The translations under genes and the position numbers were made by a program. This document shows, in pieces, positions 1-5,435 of a stretch of 5,435 nt of DNA (position 1 is its first letter; every line of letters starts with the position of its first letter). The notes beneath the pieces were generated by a model. It was not told the origin of the DNA and made no database searches. It saw only the letters and a program-made list of their open reading frames with translations. This stretch comes from an uncultured Actinomycetes bacterium (lineage in GTDB: Bacteria > Actinomycetota > Actinomycetes > Nanopelagicales > Nanopelagicaceae): positions 1 through 5,435 of the forward strand of contig CAIVOW010000041.1 of the NCBI GenBank assembly GCA_903907665.1. The letters are read 5' to 3'.

Positions 1-909
1 CGTCGAATCAGCAGCTAAGAGCAATTGATGTGCCGGACCAGTGGGAGCTGTAACTTTTATTGGTTCTGGTCTGTGCTCGGAAGGTACTTCTACAGTGAAC
101 TCTTGATCGAATTCCTCTTCATCGATTTCATCTTGATCATTACTATGCGAGAAATCTTGGACCAGTGGCGTATCGAAAGCTGGCGTATCTGAAATCTCGA
201 AAGCTTCCTCTTCTAATGCTCGTTCTAGGGCGCGTGCCTGGCGAGCATCGGAAACTTTGCCGCGCGACCAATTGAATAGCAAAGCTATTCGTTCGAAAAT
301 TCTTGAAACGGGGGTCGCGGTAACTACCAAAACACCAAAACAGAAAAGTAACAAAAGAATTGGTACTGCAAGAATATTTGTCATTAACCCAACCAGCGGA
401 GTAGCTACGGCGTAGCCAAACCATCCACCACCACCTTGCATTGAAGTTTTACCCAAATCCCCTACTGAGCCATTAAAAATGTGAGCAAGTCCAGTTGTTG
501 TTAAGAGCAGGACTAGAGTTCCGATGGTAATTCGCCCAGTAGCTCGACTTTCATCCGGTGTTCTAAAGAGTCTAAAAGCAAAGTAAATAAAAATGACTGG
601 CGTCAGGACAGCGGCCCGACCAACAGCGCCAAAAAGTCCGGCCCGTATTACATCACCTACGGAATTATTGAGATGAAACCACGTTCCAGCTGCGGCGATA
701 AGAGCAAAGATAACAATAAGGAAAGCAAATCCATCTCGCTGATGTTCTGTTTCTAGTTCTTGGGCGCCACGAAAAACAAATCTAATCGCACTTCCAATTG
801 CCTTGGCAATCAATCGCCAGAGTCCACTGAGACCGCGCAGAATTAACCCAAGGAAGGAAGTGGACTTCTTTGAGTTTGCTTTACTTTTTGCTTTCTTACG
901 CGTAGCCAT
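1..909 (-). CDS. ftsK: DNA translocase FtsK, N-terminal part (partial, runs off the left edge)
   Basis: FtsK is a septum-anchored DNA pump: an N-terminal membrane domain, a variable linker, then a RecA-like motor that moves chromosome termini during division. Only the first 303 codons are visible, open to the window edge. The protein starts with a Lys/Ser-rich cytoplasmic segment (residues 1-17), followed by hydrophobic helices at about 61-79, 91-111, 128-145 and 165-198 (the last probably two passes). After these comes a charged linker that is strongly acidic around 259-270 (DQDEIDEEEFDQE). The pattern RDG-FAFLIVIFAL, then GDVIRAGLFGAVG and the Gly-rich segment before FGYAVATPL, matches the actinobacterial FtsK membrane domain. 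The Walker motifs and gamma domain lie outside the window. The ATG at 909 is the first possible start, because an in-frame TAG lies three codons upstream. It follows rnj, as in related genomes. Family assignment is confident; completeness of the motor cannot be judged. Confidence 0.9.
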   Translation of the reverse strand, partial: MATRKKAKSKANSKKSTSFLGLILRGLSGLWRLIAKAIGSAIRFVFRGAQELETEHQRDGFAFLIVIFALIAAAGTWFHLNNSVGDVIRAGLFGAVGRAAVLTPVIFIYFAFRLFRTPDESRATGRITIGTLVLLLTTTGLAHIFNGSVGDLGKTSMQGGGGWFGYAVATPLVGLMTNILAVPILLLLFCFGVLVVTATPVSRIFERIALLFNWSRGKVSDARQARALERALEEEAFEISDTPAFDTPLVQDFSHSNDQDEIDEEEFDQEFTVEVPSEHRPEPIKVTAPTGPAHQLLLAADST

Positions 910-960
910 ATCGTGCTAAGTCTAAAGAATTACTCGACACTAAGCAGATAAGGCGCGCCG
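910..960. other. rnj-ftsK intergenic gap
   Basis: This 51-bp gap contains the candidate ftsK -10 element and, next to the rnj stop, the perfect 8-bp palindrome GGCGCGCC (952-959). The palindrome has no loop and no following U-run on the minus strand, so it does not make a Rho-independent terminator. No other structure is evident. Read-through from rnj into ftsK therefore seems possible. Confidence 0.5.
919..924 (-). promoter_or_regulatory. Possible -10 element for ftsK
   Basis: On the minus strand the hexamer TAGACT fits the TAnnnT actinobacterial -10 pattern. It ends 9 nt before the ftsK ATG, so transcription would begin 2-3 nt before the start codon, giving an almost leaderless message. 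No convincing Shine-Dalgarno sequence lies in front of ftsK, which agrees with this. No clear -35 hexamer is visible 16-18 nt upstream, and TAnnnT is a short motif, so this remains tentative. ftsK could equally be transcribed by read-through from rnj, since no terminator is seen between them. Confidence 0.3.
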
Positions 961-2643
961 TTAAACTTCAATAACGACAGGAACAATCATCGGTTTACGG
1001 CGATGCTCTTCGCCAACCCAACTTCCAATGGTGCGTCTCACAACTTGTGTCAACTGATGAGTTCCGTTGATGCCACCACTAACAGCTTTTGCAAGAGCTT
1101 TTTCAATGTGAACTTTTACATCATCAAACATTGCTTGATCTTCAGTAAAACCACGAGCATGGATATCTGGCCCAGCCACGATCTTTCCACTCTGTGAATC
1201 AATAACGACTACCACCGAGATGAATCCTTCTTCACCAAGGATTCGTCGATCTTTCAGAGAACTTTCGGTAATTTCGCCGATACTCTGTCCGTCAACGTAA
1301 ACAAATCCAACAGGTACAGCTCCAGCCACATCTACGTAGCCATCGTGCATATCAACAACGATTCCGTTATCAACAACAATAGTCTTTTCTCGCGGAACAC
1401 CAGTCTTAATCGCAAGCTCAGCATTTGCTCGCATATGACGCCATTCTCCGTGAATGGGCATGACATGTTTTGGCTTTACGATGTTATAGCAATATAACAA
1501 TTCGCCAGCAGCCGCATGGCCCGATACGTGCACCATGGCATTTCCTTTATGAATAACTTCGGCACCAAACCGCACTAATTCGTTGATTATGCGATAAACA
1601 GGATTTTCGTTTCCGGGAATCAATGAGGATGCGAGAACAACGGTGTCACCTTTACCAACCTGTATCTGATGCTCGCCATTTGCCATTCGAGAAAGAGCAG
1701 CTAGCGGTTCACCTTGAGAACCAGTACAAATTAAAACAATTTTATCGCCATACTCATCGATATTCTTTGAATCAACGACTAAGCCTGCTGGAACATTAAG
1801 ATATCCAAGATCTTCGGCTAGCTTCATGTTACGAACCATTGAACGACCGACAAACGCAACCTTTCGATTATGTTTTTCGGCAATCATCAGAATCTGCTGA
1901 ATTCGGTGTACATGCGAAGCAAATGAAGCCACAATAACGCGGCGCTTAGTTTGATTAAAGACGCGATCTAGGGTTGGCATAATGTCGCGCTCTGATGTTG
2001 TAAATCCTGGAACATCAGCATTCGTTGAGTCGACCATAAAGAGATCGATTCCTTCGGCTCCGAGCCGGGCAAATGTTACGAGATCAGTGATACGGCCATC
2101 TAGTGGAAGTTGATCCATCTTGAAGTCGCCGGTGGCAAGAACATTTCCAGCGGGAGTTTTTATAGCGATTGCAAGTGCATCAGGTATTGAGTGATTTACT
2201 GCAACAAATTCAAGATCAAACGGCCCAAACTTCATCTGCATTCCCGCTTTCACTTCAATAAGCGGAGCAGTAATACGACGTTCTTTAAGTTTTGCATTCG
2301 CAAAGGCGAGCGTTAACTTCGAACCCACGACCTTGATATCAGCATGTTCACGAAGTAAATAAGGAAGAGCGCCGATATGGTCTTCGTGTCCATGTGTCAG
2401 TACAACTGCTTCGATATCAGTCAGCCGTTCAGCAATATAGGAAAAGTCGGGAAGGATCAGATCGATTCCTGGCTGGCTTTCTTCTGGGAAAAGTACTCCG
2501 CAGTCAACAATAAGAAGTCGTCCCTCGTACTCAAACACAGTCATGTTACGACCAATTTCTCCGAGGCCGCCTAGTGCGACTATTCGAAGAGTATTTTTTG
2601 CGAGTTTGGATGGATATGGGAGATCTGGATGTGGGTGATTCAT
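961..2643 (-). CDS. rnj: Ribonuclease J (metallo-beta-lactamase/beta-CASP RNase)
   Basis: RNase J is a cytoplasmic zinc-dependent RNase with endonuclease and 5'-to-3' exonuclease activity, used in mRNA decay and rRNA/RNA maturation. The 560-residue length is close to the mycobacterial enzyme. The metallo-beta-lactamase metal ligands are all present: HGHEDH (His84, His86, Asp88, His89), His151, Asp173 in TGDFK, and His398 in PIHGE. Beta-CASP features include FASHVHR (241-247) and VSGHA (373-377). A C-terminal domain follows from about residue 465. The N-terminal lead before IVALGGLGEIGRN is about 20 residues, so the ATG at 2643 is a natural start. That ATG shares its A with the dapA TAA (TAATG), and the nearest purine-rich site (GGAG, 2657-2660) is 13 nt away. 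Translation is therefore probably coupled to dapA by termination-reinitiation. It lies in the thyX-dapA-rnj-ftsK order. No catalytic residue is missing. Confidence 0.97.
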   Translation of the reverse strand: MNHPHPDLPYPSKLAKNTLRIVALGGLGEIGRNMTVFEYEGRLLIVDCGVLFPEESQPGIDLILPDFSYIAERLTDIEAVVLTHGHEDHIGALPYLLREHADIKVVGSKLTLAFANAKLKERRITAPLIEVKAGMQMKFGPFDLEFVAVNHSIPDALAIAIKTPAGNVLATGDFKMDQLPLDGRITDLVTFARLGAEGIDLFMVDSTNADVPGFTTSERDIMPTLDRVFNQTKRRVIVASFASHVHRIQQILMIAEKHNRKVAFVGRSMVRNMKLAEDLGYLNVPAGLVVDSKNIDEYGDKIVLICTGSQGEPLAALSRMANGEHQIQVGKGDTVVLASSLIPGNENPVYRIINELVRFGAEVIHKGNAMVHVSGHAAAGELLYCYNIVKPKHVMPIHGEWRHMRANAELAIKTGVPREKTIVVDNGIVVDMHDGYVDVAGAVPVGFVYVDGQSIGEITESSLKDRRILGEEGFISVVVVIDSQSGKIVAGPDIHARGFTEDQAMFDDVKVHIEKALAKAVSGGINGTHQLTQVVRRTIGSWVGEEHRRKPMIVPVVIEV

Positions 2644-3533
2644 TATTTAAGTGGGACTCCGCCTGCTCGTAGATCCTCCCGCAGCTGCGCGATTTGCGCA
2701 TCGGTGGCATCGACAAGTGGCAAACGGGTAAATCCGCCAGGCAGACCCATCAATGTGAGGGCAGCCTTAGTCAAAATCGCACCTTGAGTGCGGAAGGTTC
2801 CGGTGTATACCGGTAATAGTTTTTGATGAATTTCAAGTGCGCGCTCTGCATTGCCTGCAAACCAGACATCAAGCATTTCGCGTAAATCTTTTCCAACAGT
2901 ATGGCCACACACAGAAACAAATCCAACTGCGCCAACTGCAAGAAGTGGGAGGTTGAGGATGTCATCGCCTGAATAGACAGGAATTCCAGAGCGTTTAATT
3001 ACCCAAGATGTAGACGCTGGATTGCCCTTTGCATCTTTGAGGGCAACGATGTTCTTAACTTCTGCCAAACGGCAAATAGTGTCTGGCTCTAATTCAACTC
3101 CAGTGCGACCTGGAATGTCGTACATCATGATTGGAACATCAGTTGCAGCGGCAACTGCACGAAAATGTGCCTCAATTCCAGCCTGCGGTGGTTTGTTGTA
3201 ATAAGGGGTAACAATCAGTAGACCATCAACGCCTGCATCTGCTGAGCGCTTTGCTTGTTCGACAGTGTAAGAAGTTTCGTTATCGCCAGCACCTGTAAGA
3301 ACTTTTACGCGATCTCCTACCGTGCTCTTAACTACGCGAATTATCTCGAGCTTCTCAGAACTTTTTGTCGTTGGAGCCTCACCGGTTGTGCCATTGACCG
3401 CAATTGCATCATGGCCAGTATCGGCTAGATGCTCCGCCAGTTTTGCCACGCCATCCCAATCGATCGCCCCATCTTTATCGAAAGGGGTAACCATGGCCGT
3501 AATCAATCGGCCAAATGGGGCTTTAATGTGCAT
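2643..3533 (-). CDS. dapA: 4-hydroxy-tetrahydrodipicolinate synthase
   Basis: DapA condenses pyruvate with aspartate semialdehyde, the first committed step of diaminopimelate and lysine synthesis, feeding peptidoglycan and protein. The 296-residue product is a TIM barrel of usual family length. Active-site residues are intact: Thr49/Thr50 in GTTGE, Tyr112 in TPYYNKP, Tyr138 and Arg143 in MMYDIPGRT, and Lys166 in ALKDAKG, the Schiff-base lysine. Their spacing equals that of the E. coli enzyme (Thr44/45, Tyr107, Tyr133, Arg138, Lys161) with a constant offset of five. The start at 3533 leaves the normal short lead before FGRLITAMVTPF; the Met within TAMVTPF is too far in. It begins 19 bp after thyX, with only a weak AGG upstream, and ends in TAA overlapping the rnj ATG by one base. 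Related N-acetylneuraminate lyase-type enzymes share this fold, but the motifs and gene context favour DapA. Confidence 0.96.
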   Translation of the reverse strand: MHIKAPFGRLITAMVTPFDKDGAIDWDGVAKLAEHLADTGHDAIAVNGTTGEAPTTKSSEKLEIIRVVKSTVGDRVKVLTGAGDNETSYTVEQAKRSADAGVDGLLIVTPYYNKPPQAGIEAHFRAVAAATDVPIMMYDIPGRTGVELEPDTICRLAEVKNIVALKDAKGNPASTSWVIKRSGIPVYSGDDILNLPLLAVGAVGFVSVCGHTVGKDLREMLDVWFAGNAERALEIHQKLLPVYTGTFRTQGAILTKAALTLMGLPGGFTRLPLVDATDAQIAQLREDLRAGGVPLK

Positions 3534-3552
3534 GACGCAAGGTTACCTGAGA

Positions 3553-4281
3553 TTAAGGAGCAATACGCCCAGATTTTTGGAAGGCTCCGTACGTAATAGG
3601 CATAAGTTCTGCGAAAAATTCTTCCATTTTCTCTGCCACCATCTCGATTTCCCGCTGGGGGTAGCTAGGGAAATGAGATCCTTCTCGAGCGGTTCGAAGG
3701 GAGAGGAAATTCATCAAAGCTCGAGCATTCATCGTGACATACATCGAAGAGAAGAGAGTCACGGGCAATACAGCTCGGGCAACTTCGCGAGCGACTCCAG
3801 CGTCAAGCATCTTTTGATAATTTTCATAGGCAACGGTGGAACTTTCTTTGATTGCTGCAACAGTTATTTCATATTGTTCGGGTGTGCCATCAATAAATTC
3901 ATAGGCGCCAGTTTTTCCAATTTGAACGAGTTTGCGCTCTTTCGATGGAATATAGAAGACTGGACGTAATTCGCGATATCGACCGCTCTCCTCATTGTAG
4001 GAAGCAATTCGATGGCGCATAAATTCGCGGAATACAAAGATTGGTGCTGATATAAAAAACGTCATCGAGGTATGCTCAAATGGCGAGCCGTGACGTTCAC
4101 GAGCTAAATAATTAATGAGCCCGGCATCCTTTTTTGCATCCGACTCGCCGCCGACTGAATCTCGAGAATTTTCACCAGCCGTAGAGACGCGAGCAGCCCA
4201 GATCACATCAGCATCACTTGCGCTTGCCTTGATCAGTTCAACGGTGACATCTTCCCTAAAAACAATCTCATGCTCGCTCAT
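3553..4281 (-). CDS. thyX: Flavin-dependent thymidylate synthase
   Basis: ThyX methylates dUMP to dTMP using methylenetetrahydrofolate, with FAD and NADPH as reductant, and replaces ThyA in many Actinobacteria. The 242-residue protein carries the diagnostic RHRxxSxxxxSxR motif at residues 89-101 (Arg89, His90, Arg91, Ser94, Ser99, Arg101). His64 in RHGSPFEH sits 25 residues before the motif, matching His53 relative to Arg78 in the Thermotoga enzyme. The MNARALMNFLSLR segment near 184-196 supplies the conserved Asn and Arg of the dUMP/FAD site. Glu86 occupies the position that is Gln in Thermotoga ThyX; an acidic residue there occurs in other family members. The ATG at 4281 has no good Shine-Dalgarno sequence but lies 7 nt after a TAGGGT hexamer, suggesting a leaderless transcript. 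It is first in the minus-strand block ahead of dapA and is divergent from azlC. No ThyA is seen in this window. Confidence 0.96.
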   Translation of the reverse strand: MSEHEIVFREDVTVELIKASASDADVIWAARVSTAGENSRDSVGGESDAKKDAGLINYLARERHGSPFEHTSMTFFISAPIFVFREFMRHRIASYNEESGRYRELRPVFYIPSKERKLVQIGKTGAYEFIDGTPEQYEITVAAIKESSTVAYENYQKMLDAGVAREVARAVLPVTLFSSMYVTMNARALMNFLSLRTAREGSHFPSYPQREIEMVAEKMEEFFAELMPITYGAFQKSGRIAP

Positions 4282-4338
4282 AGGCGCGACCCTATCTATT
4301 CGTTACCCACAGCTCTTGGATTAGGGCACAATATCGGC
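4282..4338. promoter_or_regulatory. Divergent thyX/azlC intergenic region
   Basis: These 57 bp separate the divergent thyX and azlC starts and must carry promoters for both directions. The thyX side has a TAGGGT -10-like hexamer. The azlC side has only weak candidates: CACAAT at 4327-4332 ends 6 nt before GTG 4339, and a short AGGG at 4323-4326 lies 12 nt before it. No convincing operator-like inverted repeat was seen, and no Lrp- or AzlB-type regulator gene lies within the window. Confidence 0.45.
4289..4294 (-). promoter_or_regulatory. Probable -10 element of the thyX-dapA-rnj transcript
   Basis: The minus-strand hexamer TAGGGT matches the TAnnnT -10 pattern of actinobacterial housekeeping promoters. 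It ends 7 nt before the A of the thyX ATG, the spacing expected if transcription starts at or one base before the start codon. Leaderless messages are common in Actinobacteria, and thyX lacks a good ribosome-binding site. No clear TTGnnn element was found at the usual -35 distance. It sits in the 57-bp divergent gap (4282-4338), which must hold the signals for both directions. Confidence 0.4.
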
Positions 4339-4989
4339 GTGTCAGTGAAACGCGACTCCCTCAGCCTCTCCTTTGCAGTTGGGGTCTATGGCGCAGCCTT
4401 CGGCGCAGCCAGCGTTGCGGCACATTTTTCAGTCCTTCAAACTTGCGCCATCTCCCTTTTGACATTCTCTGGTGCTTCGCAATTTGCCATAGTGGGCGTT
4501 GTGGGCGCAGGAGGTGGAGCATTTAGCGCGATTGCAACTGGCGCTCTCCTTGGAACCCGAAATGGTTTATATGCAGTTCGCTTAGCGCCACTCTTAAATG
4601 TTCGCGGGGCTAAAAGAATCGTTGCAGCGCATATGACGATTGATGAATCAACTGGGATTGCACTTGCCCAAGCTAATGAAAAAGATGCGCGCACTGGGTT
4701 TTGGTGGACTGGTTTTGGAGTATTTATATTTTGGAATCTCTTTACTCTATTTGGCGCACTCAGTGCTGGGTTGTTAAAAGACCCTGCTGCCTTCGGGCTC
4801 GATGCGCTGGTTCCAGCGGCTTTCGTAGGACTTGTCTGGCCCAGACTCACAAATAAAAAGAGTATCTACTTGGCGGCGCTCGCATTTATTTTTGCTCTCG
4901 CACTGGCTCCTTTCGTTCCGGCCGGAGTTCCAATTATTGCGACATCGATGCTTGCAATATTAATGGGATGGAAGGGTCCGCGAGCATGA
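4339..4989 (+). CDS. azlC: AzlC family branched-chain amino-acid exporter, large subunit
   Basis: AzlC is the multi-span inner-membrane subunit of a two-component exporter, first known for azaleucine resistance and branched-chain amino-acid efflux (BrnFE-type). From the chosen GTG the product has 216 residues and is mostly hydrophobic, with predicted helices near 8-29, 36-59, 60-80, 126-146, 155-170, 176-190 and 196-211. Family marks are VGVYGAAFGA near 14-23, LTFSGASQFA (41-50), the TIDES segment (100-104) and GLDALVPAAFVGL (153-165). Reading from an upstream in-frame ATG at 4270 would add 23 non-hydrophobic residues and overlap the thyX start on the opposite strand, so I prefer GTG 4339; GTG 4345 is almost equally good. 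It overlaps azlD by 4 bp. The transported substrate cannot be read from sequence: branched-chain amino acids are the family expectation, not a demonstrated fact here. Confidence 0.88.
   Translation: MSVKRDSLSLSFAVGVYGAAFGAASVAAHFSVLQTCAISLLTFSGASQFAIVGVVGAGGGAFSAIATGALLGTRNGLYAVRLAPLLNVRGAKRIVAAHMTIDESTGIALAQANEKDARTGFWWTGFGVFIFWNLFTLFGALSAGLLKDPAAFGLDALVPAAFVGLVWPRLTNKKSIYLAALAFIFALALAPFVPAGVPIIATSMLAILMGWKGPRA
4970..4976 (+). promoter_or_regulatory. Ribosome-binding site deciding the azlD start
   Basis: GGAAGGG within the end of azlC lies 9 nt before the ATG at 4986. This is the best Shine-Dalgarno match in the window. It supports the ATG at 4986 as the azlD start over the in-frame ATG at 4968, which would place this purine run inside the coding region. 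Confidence 0.6.
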
Positions 4990-5294
4990 GTATTTACTGG
5001 ATTACCGCTTTGGGTACAAGCGCTGCATGCTTTCTATTTAAATACTTAGGCCACTGCGTTCCAGAATCTTGGCTAGCCCATCCTCGAGTGCAGAGAATTA
5101 ACTTACTCATTCCCGTAGCACTCTTAAGTGCGCTCGTTGCAATCCAGGCGTTTACCGATAAAACAAGAATTATCGTCGATCACCGAATGGCTGGCGTTAG
5201 TTTTGCGGTAGCAGCATTCATTGCAAAACTACCATTTCCAGTTGCCGTCTTTGGTGCGGCAATTGTTTCTGCCTTGGTCTATCGATTCAATTAA
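4986..5294 (+). CDS. azlD: AzlD family exporter, small subunit
   Basis: AzlD is the small membrane partner needed with AzlC for amino-acid efflux. The 102-residue product has about four hydrophobic segments (near 4-20, 40-58, 66-82 and 84-99), the usual size and topology of the family. The region PESWLAHPRVQRINLLIPVALLSAL resembles the family's characteristic Pro-containing loop followed by a helix (shown here at residues 26-50). Its ATG overlaps the azlC stop as ATGA (4986-4989), the typical arrangement for this pair, and a strong Shine-Dalgarno sequence stands 9 nt upstream. An in-frame ATG 18 bp earlier would add six residues but lacks that support. The stop TAA (5292-5294) interlocks with the stop of the convergent gene, leaving no intergenic terminator. 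The sequence is short and hydrophobic, so assignment rests on both its pattern and its position after azlC. Confidence 0.87.
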   Translation: MSIYWITALGTSAACFLFKYLGHCVPESWLAHPRVQRINLLIPVALLSALVAIQAFTDKTRIIVDHRMAGVSFAVAAFIAKLPFPVAVFGAAIVSALVYRFN

Positions 5295-5435
5295 AGTATT
5301 GAGAGGCTTTCAAGTTTTGCTTTCAAATCAGCATCTGAAGGCTCGGTCAAGTGAGTTCCATCCTCAAACAAAATAACAGGAATTGAGCGCGCTCCCCCAT
5401 TAATTGCTATCACCTTATCTGAAGCCGACTCATCA
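5291..5435 (-). CDS. Mycoredoxin/glutaredoxin-like protein, C-terminal part (partial, runs off the right edge)
   Basis: The minus strand is open from the right edge (first whole codon at 5434) to a TAA at 5291-5293 and encodes 47 residues. Visible marks of a glutaredoxin fold are the NGGARSIPVILFEDG stretch, with the Ile-Pro-Val that fits the cis-proline site, followed by DGTHLTEPSDADLKAKLESL. The latter resembles the DG-x-x-L-T-x-P segment and final helix of actinobacterial mycoredoxin (Mrx1) and NrdH-like proteins. Such proteins reduce disulfides, in mycoredoxins those formed with mycothiol. The redox-active CxxC would lie upstream, outside the window, so activity cannot be judged. A generic thioredoxin-fold protein is the main alternative. 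Confidence 0.75.
   Translation of the reverse strand, partial: DESASDKVIAINGGARSIPVILFEDGTHLTEPSDADLKAKLESLSIL

Noticed and set aside
143..424. Open reading frame of 93 codons on the minus strand within ftsK
   Set aside because: It is in another frame of the same strand as the FtsK N-terminal region, whose membrane helices and family pattern clearly mark the true frame.
952..959. GGCGCGCC palindrome after the rnj stop as a possible terminator or regulatory site
   Set aside because: A loopless 8-bp palindrome with no following T-run does not form a terminator, and a single occurrence gives no support for a repeat or operator.
1003..1197. Short plus-strand frames antisense to rnj (also 2377-2574) and to thyX (4115-4324), and a minus-strand frame inside dapA (2771-2965)
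   Set aside because: All are short, overlap conserved coding sequence, have no visible ribosome-binding site or domain, and are best explained as shadows.
3322..3969. Open reading frame of 215 codons on the plus strand, antisense to the end of thyX and the start of dapA
   Set aside because: It runs opposite two well-conserved enzymes, crosses their junction, shows no recognisable domain and has a composition expected from an antisense shadow.
4437..4850. Open reading frame of 137 codons on the minus strand within azlC
   Set aside because: It is antisense to conserved AzlC sequence, is rich in Ala/Pro/Ser as expected from the complementary strand, and matches no known family.

Overview
The window looks like a moderately AT-rich chromosomal segment of an actinobacterium. 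The evidence is the gene order thyX-dapA-rnj-ftsK on the minus strand, which matches the arrangement known from mycobacteria and other Actinobacteria. Other signs are an actinobacterial-type FtsK N-terminus, flavin-dependent thymidylate synthase (ThyX), a single RNase J of about 560 residues, and the tail of a mycoredoxin-like protein. The base composition, very tight packing and moderate gene lengths suggest a streamlined freshwater lineage such as the acI group (Nanopelagicales). That placement is an inference, because no rRNA or marker comparison was possible.

Layout. Positions 1-909 (minus) encode the N-terminal 303 residues of FtsK, and the gene continues beyond the left edge. After a 51-bp gap comes RNase J (961-2643, minus). 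Its start codon shares one base with the stop codon of dapA (2643-3533, minus). A 19-bp gap separates dapA from thyX (3553-4281, minus). A 57-bp divergent intergenic region then separates thyX from azlC (4339-4989, plus) and azlD (4986-5294, plus), a two-gene branched-chain amino-acid exporter with a 4-bp ATGA overlap. The azlD stop codon interlocks, in a TTAA tetranucleotide, with the stop of a convergent minus-strand gene (5291-5435) whose visible 47 residues resemble the C-terminus of mycoredoxin or glutaredoxin.

Functions. The minus-strand block combines dTMP synthesis (ThyX), the first committed step of diaminopimelate/lysine synthesis (DapA), RNA maturation and decay (RNase J), and chromosome translocation at division (FtsK). 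The plus-strand pair is a membrane export system. No RNA genes, CRISPR arrays, insertion sequences or prophage genes were seen, and there is no gene-free stretch above 60 bp. This is ordinary housekeeping territory. I found no credible undescribed system; the points worth a second look concern gene starts, promoters and gene overlaps.
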